A stretch of DNA of 64,000 nucleotides, from positions 558,001-622,000 of the forward strand of contig NZ_CAMZOK010000003.1 in assembly GCF_947331465.1 (NCBI RefSeq). Reading direction: 5' to 3'. The position numbers and the translations under genes are program-made. This DNA comes from Shimia sp. Alg240-R146 (lineage in GTDB: Bacteria; Pseudomonadota; Alphaproteobacteria; Rhodobacterales; Rhodobacteraceae). Of this stretch, positions 1 to 9,586 are shown piece after piece. The stretch's first letter is position 1. Every line of letters starts with the position of its first letter. The notes under the pieces were generated by a model, which saw only the letters and a list, made by a program, of their open reading frames with translations, was not told the DNA's origin and did not search any database.

Positions 1-2107
1 TCACAGCACCACGCGAGGCCGACTTCTTCTTCGGCATCGGGATCTCTGCAAGATGAATGGCAAAGGCCACAACAGGCCCCTTCACGTTCATCTCGCTCAG
101 AACTTTGGGGTGCAACTCACCAAAGGCGCCCAGCACCTTTTTCGGGCCCAGACCCACCTTGGCGCTGCGGCCCGGATGCCACCAGCCATTGGTGCCACGG
201 TTGTAGGTCAGCTTCGTCGGCGCGCCCAGCGCGTCGAGAATGGCTTCCATATCCGCCTTGGCATCATACAGGTCCACGCCACGGCTCTCGCCATGAATGT
301 CCTTGCCCACAGTCCGGCCCACCAGAATGCCGGTCAGGATGTTTTCCTGCTCGCCGGGCTCACCGCCATGGAACACCGCGCCACATTCAAACAGCGCCAT
401 GTCGTTGAACCCACGCGCCTGATTGCGCGCTGCGGCCTGCAAAAGACCCGGCAACAGCGACGGGCGCATATGGCTCATCTCGCTGGAAATCGGGTTCTCC
501 AGCATCGTTGCATCATCCCCGCCGCCAAACAGCTCTGCTGCGGCTTTGTCGATGAAGCTGTAGGTCACACATTCGTTGTAGCCCAAAGACGCCGTCGTGC
601 GCCGCGCAACTTGTTCGCGCTTCTGCATTGGCGACAGGATCTGTTCGGGCAAACCCGCCGTCACTCGCGGCATTGGCTTGCCTTCGAGTTTGGTCAACGA
701 GGCCACGCGTGCAACCTCTTCCACCAGATCGGCCTCACCACGCACATCAGGGCGCCAGCTTGGCACGTGCGCCATGTCGCCTTCGATCACAAAACCCAAG
801 GCCGTCAGCGTCGCGCGCTGCGTCTCAGCCGGGATTTCCATACCCACCAGCGACTGCACGCGGTCAGTATCAAGCTTATAGGCGCGGCTTACGTCCGGCA
901 CGTCGCCCGCAACCACCAAATTGGACGGCTCACCACCGCACAAATCGATGATCATCTGTGTCGCGTCGTCCATCGCCTGCATGTTGTAGGCCGGATCAAT
1001 GCCGCGCTCGTTGCGATAACGGGCGTCGGAATTCACCTTCAGGCCACGGCCCGTATAGGCGATTTGGATCAGATCCCAGACAGCGGCTTCAAGGAACACG
1101 TTGGTGGTTGCCTCGGTACAGCCGGTCGCCAGACCGCCCATAATGCCACCAATGGACTCAACGCCGTCGTCATCGCTGATGACAACCATGCCGTCGGCAA
1201 AGGTGTATTCTTTTTCGTCCAGCCCCACGAGCGTCTCGCCGCCCTTAGTGCGATGCACACGCAGATCGCCCTTGACCTTGTCGGCGTCAAACACGTGCAG
1301 CGGGCGGTTGCGATCATAGGTGAAGAAGTTGGTGATATCGACCAGCGCAGAAATCGGACGCAGGCCAATCGCGGTCAGGCGGTCCTGCAACCACTGCGGC
1401 GAGGGGCCGTTCTTCACGCCTTTGATCAGACGGCCGGCAAAGACTTCGCAGCCGTCCGTTGCCGCATCGGCGTCGATGCTCACAGACAGCGGGCTGTCGA
1501 ACAGGCCTTCGACAGACGCGGTTTTTGCAGGCTTCATTTTTCCCAGACCGCGCGCTGCAAGATCCAGGGCGATGCCACGTACGCCAAGCGCGTCAGGACG
1601 GTTCGGGGTGATCGCGATTTCAATCATCGTGTCGACCTTGGCCGGATCATTTTCCGCCAGCCAGTCCACGAACTTGTCGCCGACTTCGCCAGACGCAAGC
1701 TCGATAATGCCATCGTGCTCGTCGCTCAGTTCAAGCTCTTTTTCGGATGCCATCATGCCGTGGCTTTCGACGCCGCGGATGTTGCCAACCTTGATGGTCA
1801 GATCGAGACCCGGAATGTACATGCCCGGCTTACAGACCACGACGGTGATGCCTTCACGTGCATTGGGCGCGCCACAGATGATCTGTTTCTCACCTTCATC
1901 GGTCGCAACCTGACACACCCGCAGCTTGTCCGCATCGGGGTGTTTCTCGGCTTTCACCACTTTGCCAAGTGTAAACTCTGTCAACCGGTCCGCCGGATTG
2001 GCAACTTCCTCGACCTCAAGGCCAAGGTCGGTCAGCGCTTCGACGATCTCGTCAACGCTTGCAGTGGTGTCCAAGTGGTCTTTCAGCCAGGAAAGAGTGA
2101 ATTTCAT
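1..2107 (-). CDS. pheT: Phenylalanyl-tRNA synthetase beta subunit (3' end outside window)
   Basis: Beta subunit of the alpha2-beta2 enzyme that charges tRNA-Phe. The reading frame runs leftward from the ATG at 2107 off the edge of the window, giving about 702 residues of an expected roughly 800, so the C-terminal anticodon-binding (FDX-ACB) domain is missing here. The N-terminus (MKFTLSWLKDHLDT) is typical. A tRNA-binding OB-fold follows at about residues 40-150 (KVVKAEKHPDADKL), then the B3/B4 editing region and the B5 domain with the catalytic-like core. The partner gene pheS lies upstream, separated by two unrelated genes, so the pair is not a simple operon in this organism. The apparent long plus-strand reading frame over the same bases is a shadow. 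Confidence 0.96.
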   Translation of the reverse strand, partial: MKFTLSWLKDHLDTTASVDEIVEALTDLGLEVEEVANPADRLTEFTLGKVVKAEKHPDADKLRVCQVATDEGEKQIICGAPNAREGITVVVCKPGMYIPGLDLTIKVGNIRGVESHGMMASEKELELSDEHDGIIELASGEVGDKFVDWLAENDPAKVDTMIEIAITPNRPDALGVRGIALDLAARGLGKMKPAKTASVEGLFDSPLSVSIDADAATDGCEVFAGRLIKGVKNGPSPQWLQDRLTAIGLRPISALVDITNFFTYDRNRPLHVFDADKVKGDLRVHRTKGGETLVGLDEKEYTFADGMVVISDDDGVESIGGIMGGLATGCTEATTNVFLEAAVWDLIQIAYTGRGLKVNSDARYRNERGIDPAYNMQAMDDATQMIIDLCGGEPSNLVVAGDVPDVSRAYKLDTDRVQSLVGMEIPAETQRATLTALGFVIEGDMAHVPSWRPDVRGEADLVEEVARVASLTKLEGKPMPRVTAGLPEQILSPMQKREQVARRTTASLGYNECVTYSFIDKAAAELFGGGDDATMLENPISSEMSHMRPSLLPGLLQAAARNQARGFNDMALFECGAVFHGGEPGEQENILTGILVGRTVGKDIHGESRGVDLYDAKADMEAILDALGAPTKLTYNRGTNGWWHPGRSAKVGLGPKKVLGAFGELHPKVLSEMNVKGPVVAFAIHLAEIPMPKKKSASRGAV

Positions 2108-2277
2108 CGCGCCGTTCCGCCAGTCAAATAAGGGTCAGAAAGGGCAATAGCGGATATGGGCAAAAGGGGAAAGGGCGCATTGCCCCTGAGGCTCGCAAAC
2201 TGCGAGACTCACTTGGTGTTTTGATAATGGCCAGACTTGACGCATAGTAACCCTCAGGGATGACAGGGAGCTTGGCC

Positions 2278-3408
2278 ATGGCCGCTAAGGACAACGGCGT
2301 AAAAACCGCCTATTTCGTGATTGCAGACATATCCGGATACACAAAGTTCATGGCCGAAACGCCAATAGAACACGCCAAGGGTATTCTGGAATCTCTGTTT
2401 GGCGATCTGGTGCCGGCGATCCGCGCGCCGCTTGAGGTCTCGGGCCTGCAAGGCGACGCGGTCTTTGCCTACGCTTTTGAAAGCGACGTCATGACCAAAC
2501 AGTTCATTCTGGACTTCGCCGAGCAGCTTTACTGCGTGTTCGCGCGGTCGAAAGAAAAGATGATTCTGAACACCAGTTGCCCCTGTGACGCCTGCGCCAA
2601 TGTCGAAGATCTGGAGCTCAAGATCGTCGTTCATCACGGCGATTGCGTTATTCAGGAAACCGGCGGGCGACAGGAACTGGCAGGGCAGGACGTGATCACC
2701 GCATTCCGCCTGCTGAAAAACTCGGTCAAAGAGCGCACCGGCCTGAACGCCTACACGTTGGTGTCTTGTGATGCGCTGCGCTCAATGGACATGAAAGATC
2801 TCTTTGACGAAAGTGACTTCTACACGGAAGACATCGAACACATCGGCGAGGTCGAATACGTCGTGCGCGACATGCGCAAAGCATGGGAGCGCCGCCGCAC
2901 CGTTGATCGGACCTTTGTTGAGGCCGGCAGCGACCTCCTGATTGAGGAATGGATGATACCGCTGCCTGTCAGCCCCGAAGTCGCCTTTACCATCTGCACA
3001 CGACCCGACCTGCGCGCGGAATGGATTGGCGCAGACAAGGTGGATCTGTTGAATACCAACAAAGGCAAAATCGAGCCCGGCACTATGTATCATTGCTACC
3101 ATGGTGATGACTTGTTTCCCTTCGAAATCGTAGACTGGAGCCCGGGCGACTATGTGACGGGACGCTACAATCTGCCGATGGGGCTATCGATGCTGGAAAC
3201 GATGGAACTAATGGAGATGGGCGACGGAACCATGGTCAAGCTGCGCTTTGCCAAGCCAAAGTCGGCGAAACTCATGGGCAAATTGATGAGCGCTATGGTT
3301 CAGAAGAAGCTCAAATCCATCATCATCCCGGACAAGGAAAATCGGGTGACCAAAATGACTGCCTTAGGCAAGAAACTCGCGTCGGAAACCGCGCCCGTGC
3401 CAGCCTAG
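2278..3408 (+). CDS. DUF2652 / SRPBCC two-domain protein
   Basis: Cytoplasmic protein of about 376 residues. The first half (about 10-200) resembles the DUF2652 group, a divergent relative of nucleotidyl cyclase domains; it opens with FVIADISGYTKFM, the position where class III cyclases carry a metal-binding Asp, and later has LQGDAVFAY in place of the GDG turn. The second half (about 220-360) looks like an SRPBCC lipid/ligand-binding fold. An upstream in-frame ATG at 2260 is possible, but the ATG at 2278 is better placed behind AGGGAG. Whether it makes a cyclic nucleotide is unknown. It sits between pheT (divergent) and an amidotransferase gene (convergent). Confidence 0.75.
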   Translation: MAAKDNGVKTAYFVIADISGYTKFMAETPIEHAKGILESLFGDLVPAIRAPLEVSGLQGDAVFAYAFESDVMTKQFILDFAEQLYCVFARSKEKMILNTSCPCDACANVEDLELKIVVHHGDCVIQETGGRQELAGQDVITAFRLLKNSVKERTGLNAYTLVSCDALRSMDMKDLFDESDFYTEDIEHIGEVEYVVRDMRKAWERRRTVDRTFVEAGSDLLIEEWMIPLPVSPEVAFTICTRPDLRAEWIGADKVDLLNTNKGKIEPGTMYHCYHGDDLFPFEIVDWSPGDYVTGRYNLPMGLSMLETMELMEMGDGTMVKLRFAKPKSAKLMGKLMSAMVQKKLKSIIIPDKENRVTKMTALGKKLASETAPVPA

Positions 3409-3427
3409 GCCTGCCCGCGTCCCGCCG

Positions 3428-3484
3428 CTTCCTCTTGCCAGAAATATCCCGGGGTGAGCGCGCCAGCGCGAGGGGCAGCGCCCC
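3428..3484. repeat. Roseobacter-type intergenic hairpin element
   Basis: The 3' ends of two convergent genes are separated by a short conserved-looking element: a cttgccagaaatatcccgg block, then a GC hairpin (GGGGC-AGC-GCCCC). A similarly built stretch lies at 18025-18090. Such blocks are common at gene ends in this group and may act as terminators or processing signals; that role is inferred. Confidence 0.5.
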
Positions 3485-4264
3485 TTAGTGCGCCCGCGCC
3501 CGCACATGCGCCAGCCAATTGGCGAGTTCGCGCGTGCGCACACCGGGAACCAAGCTGTCAGCCTGCCCGCCCAATCGAACCGTGGCGTCGGGATCAGTGT
3601 CAGCCACCTTCAAAAACGGTGTCAGGTCTTCGCCGTCGCCAAACACGCCGCGCCCGCCACTGGCACCTGCCACATCAAGCGCCGTCATTTCTGGGTGGTA
3701 TTGAACGCCCCAAAAATCGACACCACCCGCCTCATAGGCCATCGCCTGAACCGGTGAATGGGCATTGCCTGCCAGCAAAACGGCACCATCCGGCAGGGCC
3801 TGAACCTCGTCGCGGTGTACGCACGGCACGCAATAGCCGTCGTGCCTGCCCACCATCATCGGATGCAACTTGCCCGCCTCTGTCGGGGCGATCTCTTTGG
3901 CAAGGCCGATCTCCATCCCGTTTGGTGACGCCCCCACCGCGCCGCCCAGTACCACGGCTGCCAGTTGCAATCCGTTGCATGAGCCCCACACCGGACGTCC
4001 GGTGTCAAACACCTGCGTCATTGACGCCCGCAAAGGCGCAGCTTCCTCTGCATCCGTCGCCCAAGCCACGCCGGAACCGGAGAAAACAACCCCGTCGATG
4101 CCGTCCAGTGCATCGTCTGCCAGCGGCGCGGCATAAGGGCATTCCACAGAGATGCGCAACTCCGGCGCGAGACCCTGAAACGCCCGCAAAAACGGCACAG
4201 CGCCTGATTTACCCTTGGCCAGCAAATCAGGCGTATTGCTTTCAATGATGAGAATCGAAGTCAT
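3485..4264 (-). CDS. Class I glutamine amidotransferase domain protein
   Basis: Stand-alone class I glutamine amidotransferase-like protein of about 259 residues. The nucleophile elbow is visible as WGSCNGLQ and the catalytic His-Glu as VQYHPE, so the Cys-His-Glu triad is intact. The family (GuaA-related, including gamma-glutamyl hydrolases) transfers or hydrolyses a glutamine or gamma-glutamyl amide; the acceptor here cannot be told. I place the start at the ATG at 4264 (MTSILIIESNTP), six codons inside the longest frame. It is downstream of the pheS terminator and converges on the DUF2652 gene. Confidence 0.8.
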   Translation of the reverse strand: MTSILIIESNTPDLLAKGKSGAVPFLRAFQGLAPELRISVECPYAAPLADDALDGIDGVVFSGSGVAWATDAEEAAPLRASMTQVFDTGRPVWGSCNGLQLAAVVLGGAVGASPNGMEIGLAKEIAPTEAGKLHPMMVGRHDGYCVPCVHRDEVQALPDGAVLLAGNAHSPVQAMAYEAGGVDFWGVQYHPEMTALDVAGASGGRGVFGDGEDLTPFLKVADTDPDATVRLGGQADSLVPGVRTRELANWLAHVRARAH

Positions 4265-4349
4265 GGCGGCGCTCCTTTTCACGAAAGCCTAGCACCATGC
4301 CCAAGCCCCAGTCGCCTGTTCGCGACATGGGTTTCAAAAAACGCGCCAC

Positions 4350-4373
4350 GAAAAAGGGCGTCCAAGACGCCCT
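4350..4373 (-). terminator. Rho-independent terminator of pheS
   Basis: On the minus strand the 8-bp perfect stem AGGGCGTC/GACGCCCT with a 3-base loop is followed by a run of five T, starting six bases past the pheS stop codon. Confidence 0.9.
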
Positions 4374-4379
4374 GATCTC

Positions 4380-5450
4380 TTAGCGGTTCAAACCGCCGTG
4401 CAGCGTCGGCTGATCGAGGCTCGCAAACCCATAGTGGCGCAGCCAGCGCAGGTCGCTGTCAAAGAAGGCGCGCAGGTCGGGAATGCCGTATTTCAGCATC
4501 GCCAGACGGTCGATACCGATGCCAAAGGCAAAGCCCTGATACTCCTGCGGATCAATGCCGCCGGCCTCAAGCACCTTGGGGTGCACCATGCCCGATCCCA
4601 GAACTTCAAGCCAATCGTCGCCTTCACCAACTTTCACAGTGCCGCCTTCCCAGCTGCACTGAATGTCGACTTCGGCAGATGGTTCGGTGAACGGGAAGTG
4701 CGACGCGCGGAAGCGGGTTTTCACTTCGGTGCCGAAGAAGGCGGTGAAGAACTCTTCCAGCACCCACTTCAAGTTTGCCATCGAGATGTCTTTGCCCAAA
4801 GCCAGACCTTCTACCTGGTGGAACATCGGCGTGTGGGTCTGGTCATAATCGGCACGATACACGCGACCCGGACAGATGATGCGGATTGGCGCGCCGGTCT
4901 TTTCCATCGTGCGGATTTGGACAGGCGAGGTGTGCGTGCGCAATACATGCGGCGGGCGCGCATCGCCCTCGGCACGGTGCGTGTAAAACGTGTCCATTTC
5001 GGCCCGCGCAGGGTGGTGACCGGGGATGTTCAGCGCATCAAAATTGTACCAATCAGTCTCGATCTGCGGGCCCTCGGCCACAGCAAATCCCATATCTGCA
5101 AAGATTGCGGTGACCTCTTCGGTGACCTGGCTGATCGGGTGGATTGACCCAACACGGCGGGTGCGCGCTGGCAAAGTCACGTCCAACCATTCGGTTGCCA
5201 AACGCGCGTCCAGCGCGGCATCGGCCAGCGCCGCTTTCTTGGCCGCCAGTGCCGAGGTGATCTCGTTTTTCAGCGCGTTCAGTGCCGGACCGGCAACCTG
5301 ACGTTCCTCAGGAGTCATCTTGCCCAGCTCGCGCATTTTCAGGCTCACTTCGCCCTTTTTACCCACGGCTGCCAAACGGATTGCTTCCAGCGTGGCTTCG
5401 TCGCCAGCTTCACCAATCTGGCCCAGATATTTTACCTTCAGATCGTCCAT
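4380..5450 (-). CDS. pheS: Phenylalanyl-tRNA synthetase alpha subunit
   Basis: Catalytic alpha subunit of PheRS, 356 residues, normal for the family. An N-terminal coiled-coil (about 1-90) precedes the class II synthetase core. Motif 2 is seen in [20 protein letters not shown] and motif 3 in [17 protein letters not shown] near the C-terminus. It ends in a strong terminator and is separated from pheT by about 2.3 kb containing an amidotransferase gene and an oppositely oriented gene, so alpha and beta subunits must be made from separate transcripts. The start has GAGGGG just upstream. Confidence 0.98.
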   Translation of the reverse strand: MDDLKVKYLGQIGEAGDEATLEAIRLAAVGKKGEVSLKMRELGKMTPEERQVAGPALNALKNEITSALAAKKAALADAALDARLATEWLDVTLPARTRRVGSIHPISQVTEEVTAIFADMGFAVAEGPQIETDWYNFDALNIPGHHPARAEMDTFYTHRAEGDARPPHVLRTHTSPVQIRTMEKTGAPIRIICPGRVYRADYDQTHTPMFHQVEGLALGKDISMANLKWVLEEFFTAFFGTEVKTRFRASHFPFTEPSAEVDIQCSWEGGTVKVGEGDDWLEVLGSGMVHPKVLEAGGIDPQEYQGFAFGIGIDRLAMLKYGIPDLRAFFDSDLRWLRHYGFASLDQPTLHGGLNR

Positions 5451-5606
5451 GACGGCCCCTCAAATTCTGCTTGCGACCTGCTACCACATGGGGCCACGAA
5501 AGCAAGGGCGGCCATGGCGCAACAGAACCGCCTTTTGCGCAAACTTGCGGTTGCATCGCGTCGCCAAAGCCCCATGTTTGGGACAACTTCGTGAGGGAGA
5601 GGGTGC

Positions 5607-6569
5607 ATGTCACAGAAGATCACACGCAAACTAACCACGATTCTGGCCGCCGACGCAGAAGGCTTCAGCGCTGCCATGACCCGCGACGAGCTTGGCACGT
5701 TCAGCGCTCTGCACGCCGCGCGCGACGTGTTTTATAAACTGATAGAACGCCACGACGGGCGCATCGCCAATACGGCCGGCGACGGATTGATTGCGGAATT
5801 CCCTTCGGTGGTCGAAGCCGTACAATGCGCCATCGAAACCCAGCGCGAACTGGCCACACAACAAGACGGGCTGCGTTTTCGCGTCGGCATCCATCTTGGC
5901 GACGTGATCGTGGACGGTCAGGACCTGATCGGCGAAGGCGTGAATCTTGCCGCGCGGCTGCAAACTATGGCCCAACCTGGTGGCATCCTGATCTCGCAAC
6001 AGGTCTATGATCAGGTGCACGCGAAACTCTCGACCCGTTTTGAATACCTCGGGGAAAAACGTCCGCGCAACCTACCCGACGACGTGGCCGTCTACCGTGT
6101 TGAAACCGGCGCGGCCATCGATGATGACACGCCGATCTGGCAAGATCCGGTGCAAGTGGCACCGCGCGCCGACCGGCCTAAAACCAAACCCAAGCCGCAG
6201 CCAAATCCGGCATCTGAACCTGCGGCGGAAACACCCGCGACCGACGCCACCACCGATTTGTCCAAGGCGCTCCGCCTCGGCGCACTGATTGCCGGCGGAC
6301 TCGTGCTGATCAACATCTTCTCCGGTGGTGCGATTTGGGCGCATTGGGCTTTGCTACCGTTGGCCATGGCGGCCGGCGTAAAATTGGCGCCGGTCTGGTT
6401 GGGCCGCGACACCATCGGCGGCATCAATGTCCGCGCTCTGGTCCTGATTGCCGGTCTGATCTTGATAAACCTCTTCAGCTGGTCAGGCCATTTCTGGGCC
6501 ATCTGGCCCGCTGGCGCATTGATCGCCGCAGCACTCGGTCACAAGATTTTATCGTCGGACGCAGATTAA
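5607..6569 (+). CDS. Membrane-anchored class III adenylate/guanylate cyclase
   Basis: About 320 residues. The N-terminal domain (1-170) is a class III nucleotidyl cyclase homology domain with the metal-binding Asp pair at D16 (LAADAEGFS) and D59 (TAGDGLIAEF) and the transition-state Asn/Arg pair in GVNLAARLQ, so it could be active. A Pro/Lys/Ala-rich linker (about 185-220) leads to a C-terminal region with four predicted membrane segments that form an internal repeat: GLVLINIFSGGAIWAHWALL is echoed by GLILINLFSWSGHFWAIWP. Cyclases usually carry membrane or sensor regions N-terminally; here the order is reversed. The product nucleotide is not predictable from what I can see. Confidence 0.85.
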   Translation: MSQKITRKLTTILAADAEGFSAAMTRDELGTFSALHAARDVFYKLIERHDGRIANTAGDGLIAEFPSVVEAVQCAIETQRELATQQDGLRFRVGIHLGDVIVDGQDLIGEGVNLAARLQTMAQPGGILISQQVYDQVHAKLSTRFEYLGEKRPRNLPDDVAVYRVETGAAIDDDTPIWQDPVQVAPRADRPKTKPKPQPNPASEPAAETPATDATTDLSKALRLGALIAGGLVLINIFSGGAIWAHWALLPLAMAAGVKLAPVWLGRDTIGGINVRALVLIAGLILINLFSWSGHFWAIWPAGALIAAALGHKILSSDAD

Positions 6570-6590
6570 GTTTGCGTCCGACGGTTTGGC

Positions 6591-8009
6591 TTATTTCCAG
6601 ATGTCGGCCTCGACCCCATCCGCCATATCCGGGTGATCAGCAATGTGGAATGTCGGGGTTTCGCCCGCCGCACGTTGCGCGCGGTAATCGCGTCCAAGCT
6701 TGATCACCACGCCAGACATCATCGCCAGCGCAAACAGGTTCAGCGTCGCAAGAATGCCCATCGTGGTGTCGGCCATCAGGAAGACCACCAAAACGGCTTC
6801 CACCGCGCCCCAGATCACAAAGCCCATCACCGCGAGGCGCAGGATCGCCATCCAGATCCAGCTGGTCAGTTTCATGTAAATCAGCGCAGCTTCGGCATAC
6901 GTGTAGCACGCGATGATTGTCGTGAAGGCGAACAGCAGAATCGACAGCGCAATGAAGTATTCGCCAAACGGCCCCATAAAGTGGGTCGCGGCGGCCTGTG
7001 TCATGGCAATGCCTTCCACCCCTTCGATCAGATGCGCATCGGCCAGCAGGATCATCACCGCCGTGGCGGTACAAACCAGCATGGTGTCTACGAACACGCC
7101 CAGCATCTGAACATACCCCTGGCTCGCCGGGTGGTGCGGCACAGGCGTGGCCGACGCGGCAATATTGGGCGCGGAGCCCATGCCAGCCTCGCTGGAGAAC
7201 AGGCCGCGGATCACACCGTTGATCAATGCCGCCATCATACCACCGGCGACGCCGCCAACCGCCTCTTGCAGACCAAAGGCGCCCAGTACGATCTCTTTCA
7301 GGATATGCGGCACCTCGGTGATATTGACCGCCATGATCCAAAGCGTCACGGCGATGAAACCCACCGCCATAAACGGCACCAAAATGCTGGCCACACGGGT
7401 GATCTGGCGGAAACCGCCAAAGATCACCAAACCCGTAGCGATCGCCAAGACCACACCGGTGTTAAGCTTGGGGAACGCAAACGCCCGCTCCATGGATTCC
7501 GCGATGGCATTGCCCTGTACCGCGTTGAAAATCAGGCCAAACGCAAAGATCATCACAATCGCAAAGACATAGCCCAGCTTGGGCATTTTCATGCCGCGCG
7601 CCATGTAAAACGCAGGCCCGCCGCGATAGGTGCCATTCGGCCCGTGGGTTTTGTAAAGCTGCGCCAGCACCGCTTCGGCAAAGGCCGTGCCCATGCCCAA
7701 CAGCGCCACAACCCACATCCAGAATATCGCACCCGGACCGCCGAGGCTGATGGCCACGGCAACACCAGCCAGATTGCCGGTGCCGATGCGCGACGCCAGA
7801 CTGACCGCCAGCGCCTGAAACGGTGAAATGCCTTCTTTGTCGCTGTCATCCGAGCTCAGCGCCAGCCGGATCATCTCACCAAAATTGCGGAATTGCACAA
7901 AGCCCAAACGGGCGGTGAAATAGAGCCCGAGACCCAACAGTGCATAAATCAGCACATTGTCCCAAAGCAGCGAATTGATCTCGGTAATAATAGTGGTGAT
8001 CGTCGACAT
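6591..8009 (-). CDS. Sodium:alanine/glycine symporter (AGCS family)
   Basis: Inner-membrane amino acid:cation symporter of 472 residues, typical length for the alanine or glycine:cation symporter family. The family signature region SRIGTGNLAGVAVAISLGGP is present near residue 70, followed by about eleven hydrophobic segments and a cytoplasmic tail. It would import alanine or glycine with sodium, fitting a marine cell. It converges on the cyclase gene with only 21 bases between stops. Substrate choice is a family-level inference. Confidence 0.93.
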   Translation of the reverse strand: MSTITTIITEINSLLWDNVLIYALLGLGLYFTARLGFVQFRNFGEMIRLALSSDDSDKEGISPFQALAVSLASRIGTGNLAGVAVAISLGGPGAIFWMWVVALLGMGTAFAEAVLAQLYKTHGPNGTYRGGPAFYMARGMKMPKLGYVFAIVMIFAFGLIFNAVQGNAIAESMERAFAFPKLNTGVVLAIATGLVIFGGFRQITRVASILVPFMAVGFIAVTLWIMAVNITEVPHILKEIVLGAFGLQEAVGGVAGGMMAALINGVIRGLFSSEAGMGSAPNIAASATPVPHHPASQGYVQMLGVFVDTMLVCTATAVMILLADAHLIEGVEGIAMTQAAATHFMGPFGEYFIALSILLFAFTTIIACYTYAEAALIYMKLTSWIWMAILRLAVMGFVIWGAVEAVLVVFLMADTTMGILATLNLFALAMMSGVVIKLGRDYRAQRAAGETPTFHIADHPDMADGVEADIWK

Positions 8010-8207
8010 AGCGCGGCCTCTAATAATCAGCGCCAGTCAAAATGATTTTCCAGCATGACAACATGCCTTAACCAGCGTCCCTTGCCGCTCCACCTAGCCG
8101 TTTTGCGCTCAGACGCAAGCCCACCAGCCCGCCGGAACCGTCCTTAGGTCACTTCTCCAAAGGAATCGGCGTAAATTAGCGCAAATTGGCGGAAATTCTC
8201 CCCAAGG

Positions 8208-9269
8208 TCACTGTAACAGCCCACCAACACGTACCGAGGCCACCGGCCGCGCCATCTTTCCATAGGCGGACACCGACTCGCCCAGTTCCGGAAACAGCGA
8301 TAACAATTCGGCTCGCGCAGCCAGGTCCACATCCCGTATCGCCTGCGCGCCTGCATAAAAACTTTCGCTCGCCACCCCGTCAGCTTCGACGATTTGGTGG
8401 CTGTCAAACATGATGTGGAAATACGTCACTTCCGGCATCTGACGCAGCACAACCCGATCGCCATCCACCAACGCCTTTGCAGGCACAAGCACCTCATGCT
8501 CGCCGAAAAACAGTTCAGCCTGCCAGCCTTCCACCAAGATGCGGTGGTTCTGCGACACGTAATGCGCGCGCTTCGCCCCAAACACACCTCGCGCCAACCG
8601 CACCGGCGCAAAGGCACCGCGCCCCGCAACGGTACGCTGTCCAATCCACCGCACCGGCATCGGCCCATGGTCCCGCGTATGCACCAAATCCCCAACTGAC
8701 AGGGTCTCAACCGCACGGCAGCCCAGCGATGTCCTTATTCGCGTGCCCGCCACGAAACAGGCCAGGCCCGTGTCACCGGCGCTCACCGTGTCATACACCA
8801 GCGTGTCAGGGTCAGGCTGGTTGAATTGCAACGTTGTGGTCGTGGAATTTGGTCCCACCAGCACCGGCAGGTTTTCCGAGGTCGCGCCAGCAGCAGCCCC
8901 ATCCAGCGCCAGAATGTTCTGCGTGCCACCACCAATATCGTAGAAATCCTCCACCGTGCCCGTGTCGGTGTTGGTCAGAGCATAAGCCTCATAGTTGCTG
9001 CTGCCGCCGCCATTGGGGTCGGTCAGCAGAATCGGGAAATCATCCGCAGAAATCACATAGATGGTCTCGCCATTGTCCGGATCAACGGAGACCTGAACAT
9101 CCGGATGCGTCAGCGGTATTTCGATCCCGACCGATCCGTCACTTTGGTAGAAACTGACGACAAAATCATCGGGGTCGTCGCTGCCGTTTAGAGCAACCTC
9201 CAGAAACTCGTTAACACCAGACGATGCAGCATAGGCATTCGAATAGTGCAGCTCGCTGATACGCGCCAT
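8208..9269 (-). CDS. Hint-domain protein with N-terminal beta-rich domain
   Basis: About 353 residues. The N-terminal 150 residues are acidic and beta-rich and resemble lamin-tail/LTD-like secreted domains (ISELHYSNAYAASSGVNEFLEV). From about residue 172 a Hint (hedgehog/intein) domain starts at the candidate nucleophile in CFVAGTRIRT and continues through LSVGDLVHTRDHG and QNHRILVEG, whose His is a usual catalytic residue. Such proteins are abundant in Roseobacters and are thought to be exported and perhaps autoprocessed at the Cys; there is no C-terminal extein, so cleavage would release the N-terminal half. No classical signal peptide is visible. It stands alone. Confidence 0.85.
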   Translation of the reverse strand: MARISELHYSNAYAASSGVNEFLEVALNGSDDPDDFVVSFYQSDGSVGIEIPLTHPDVQVSVDPDNGETIYVISADDFPILLTDPNGGGSSNYEAYALTNTDTGTVEDFYDIGGGTQNILALDGAAAGATSENLPVLVGPNSTTTTLQFNQPDPDTLVYDTVSAGDTGLACFVAGTRIRTSLGCRAVETLSVGDLVHTRDHGPMPVRWIGQRTVAGRGAFAPVRLARGVFGAKRAHYVSQNHRILVEGWQAELFFGEHEVLVPAKALVDGDRVVLRQMPEVTYFHIMFDSHQIVEADGVASESFYAGAQAIRDVDLAARAELLSLFPELGESVSAYGKMARPVASVRVGGLLQ

Positions 9270-9530
9270 TTAAAACCCTCACTCAGAACCAAATCACCTC
9301 GGCAACCGACCCGGTCACAGCGCTCGTTTTTGCCCGAGAATGGTGAATCTTCAGGAAAGGATTGTGGCGAAAGGGTGGATATCAGGTTTATTTGGCCGCA
9401 AAAACAACCCCGCATATGTGTGATGCATCTGGTCACTTTTCTTTGAGTTGAAATCAGGGTTTGGCTCAGTTGGTGAACTTCACCGCCGTCCCTGTCAGCT
9501 TTCGACACGGGCGCCCAATACCGGCGCACG
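9270..9530. other. Intergenic stretch without recognised gene
   Basis: The roughly 260 bases between the Hint gene and the rplT terminator hold no reading frame I would accept. They probably include the promoter of the Hint gene, but I could not pick a convincing -35/-10 pair. Confidence 0.5.
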
Positions 9531-9563
9531 AAAAAGGCCGCCCCGATTACCGGAGCGGCCTTT
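9531..9563 (-). terminator. Terminator of rpmI-rplT
   Basis: Minus-strand hairpin with stem AAAGGCCGC/GCGGCCTTT, extended by further pairs, ending in a T run; it lies 24 bases after the rplT stop. Confidence 0.85.
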
Positions 9564-9586
9564 CAAATCTTGAACTGCTGTGTCGC

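Noticed and set aside
53-2131. A plus-strand reading frame of about 690 codons opposite pheT
   Set aside because: It lies antisense to a clearly conserved pheT, has a His/Arg-rich composition typical of antisense frames in GC-rich DNA and no recognisable domain.
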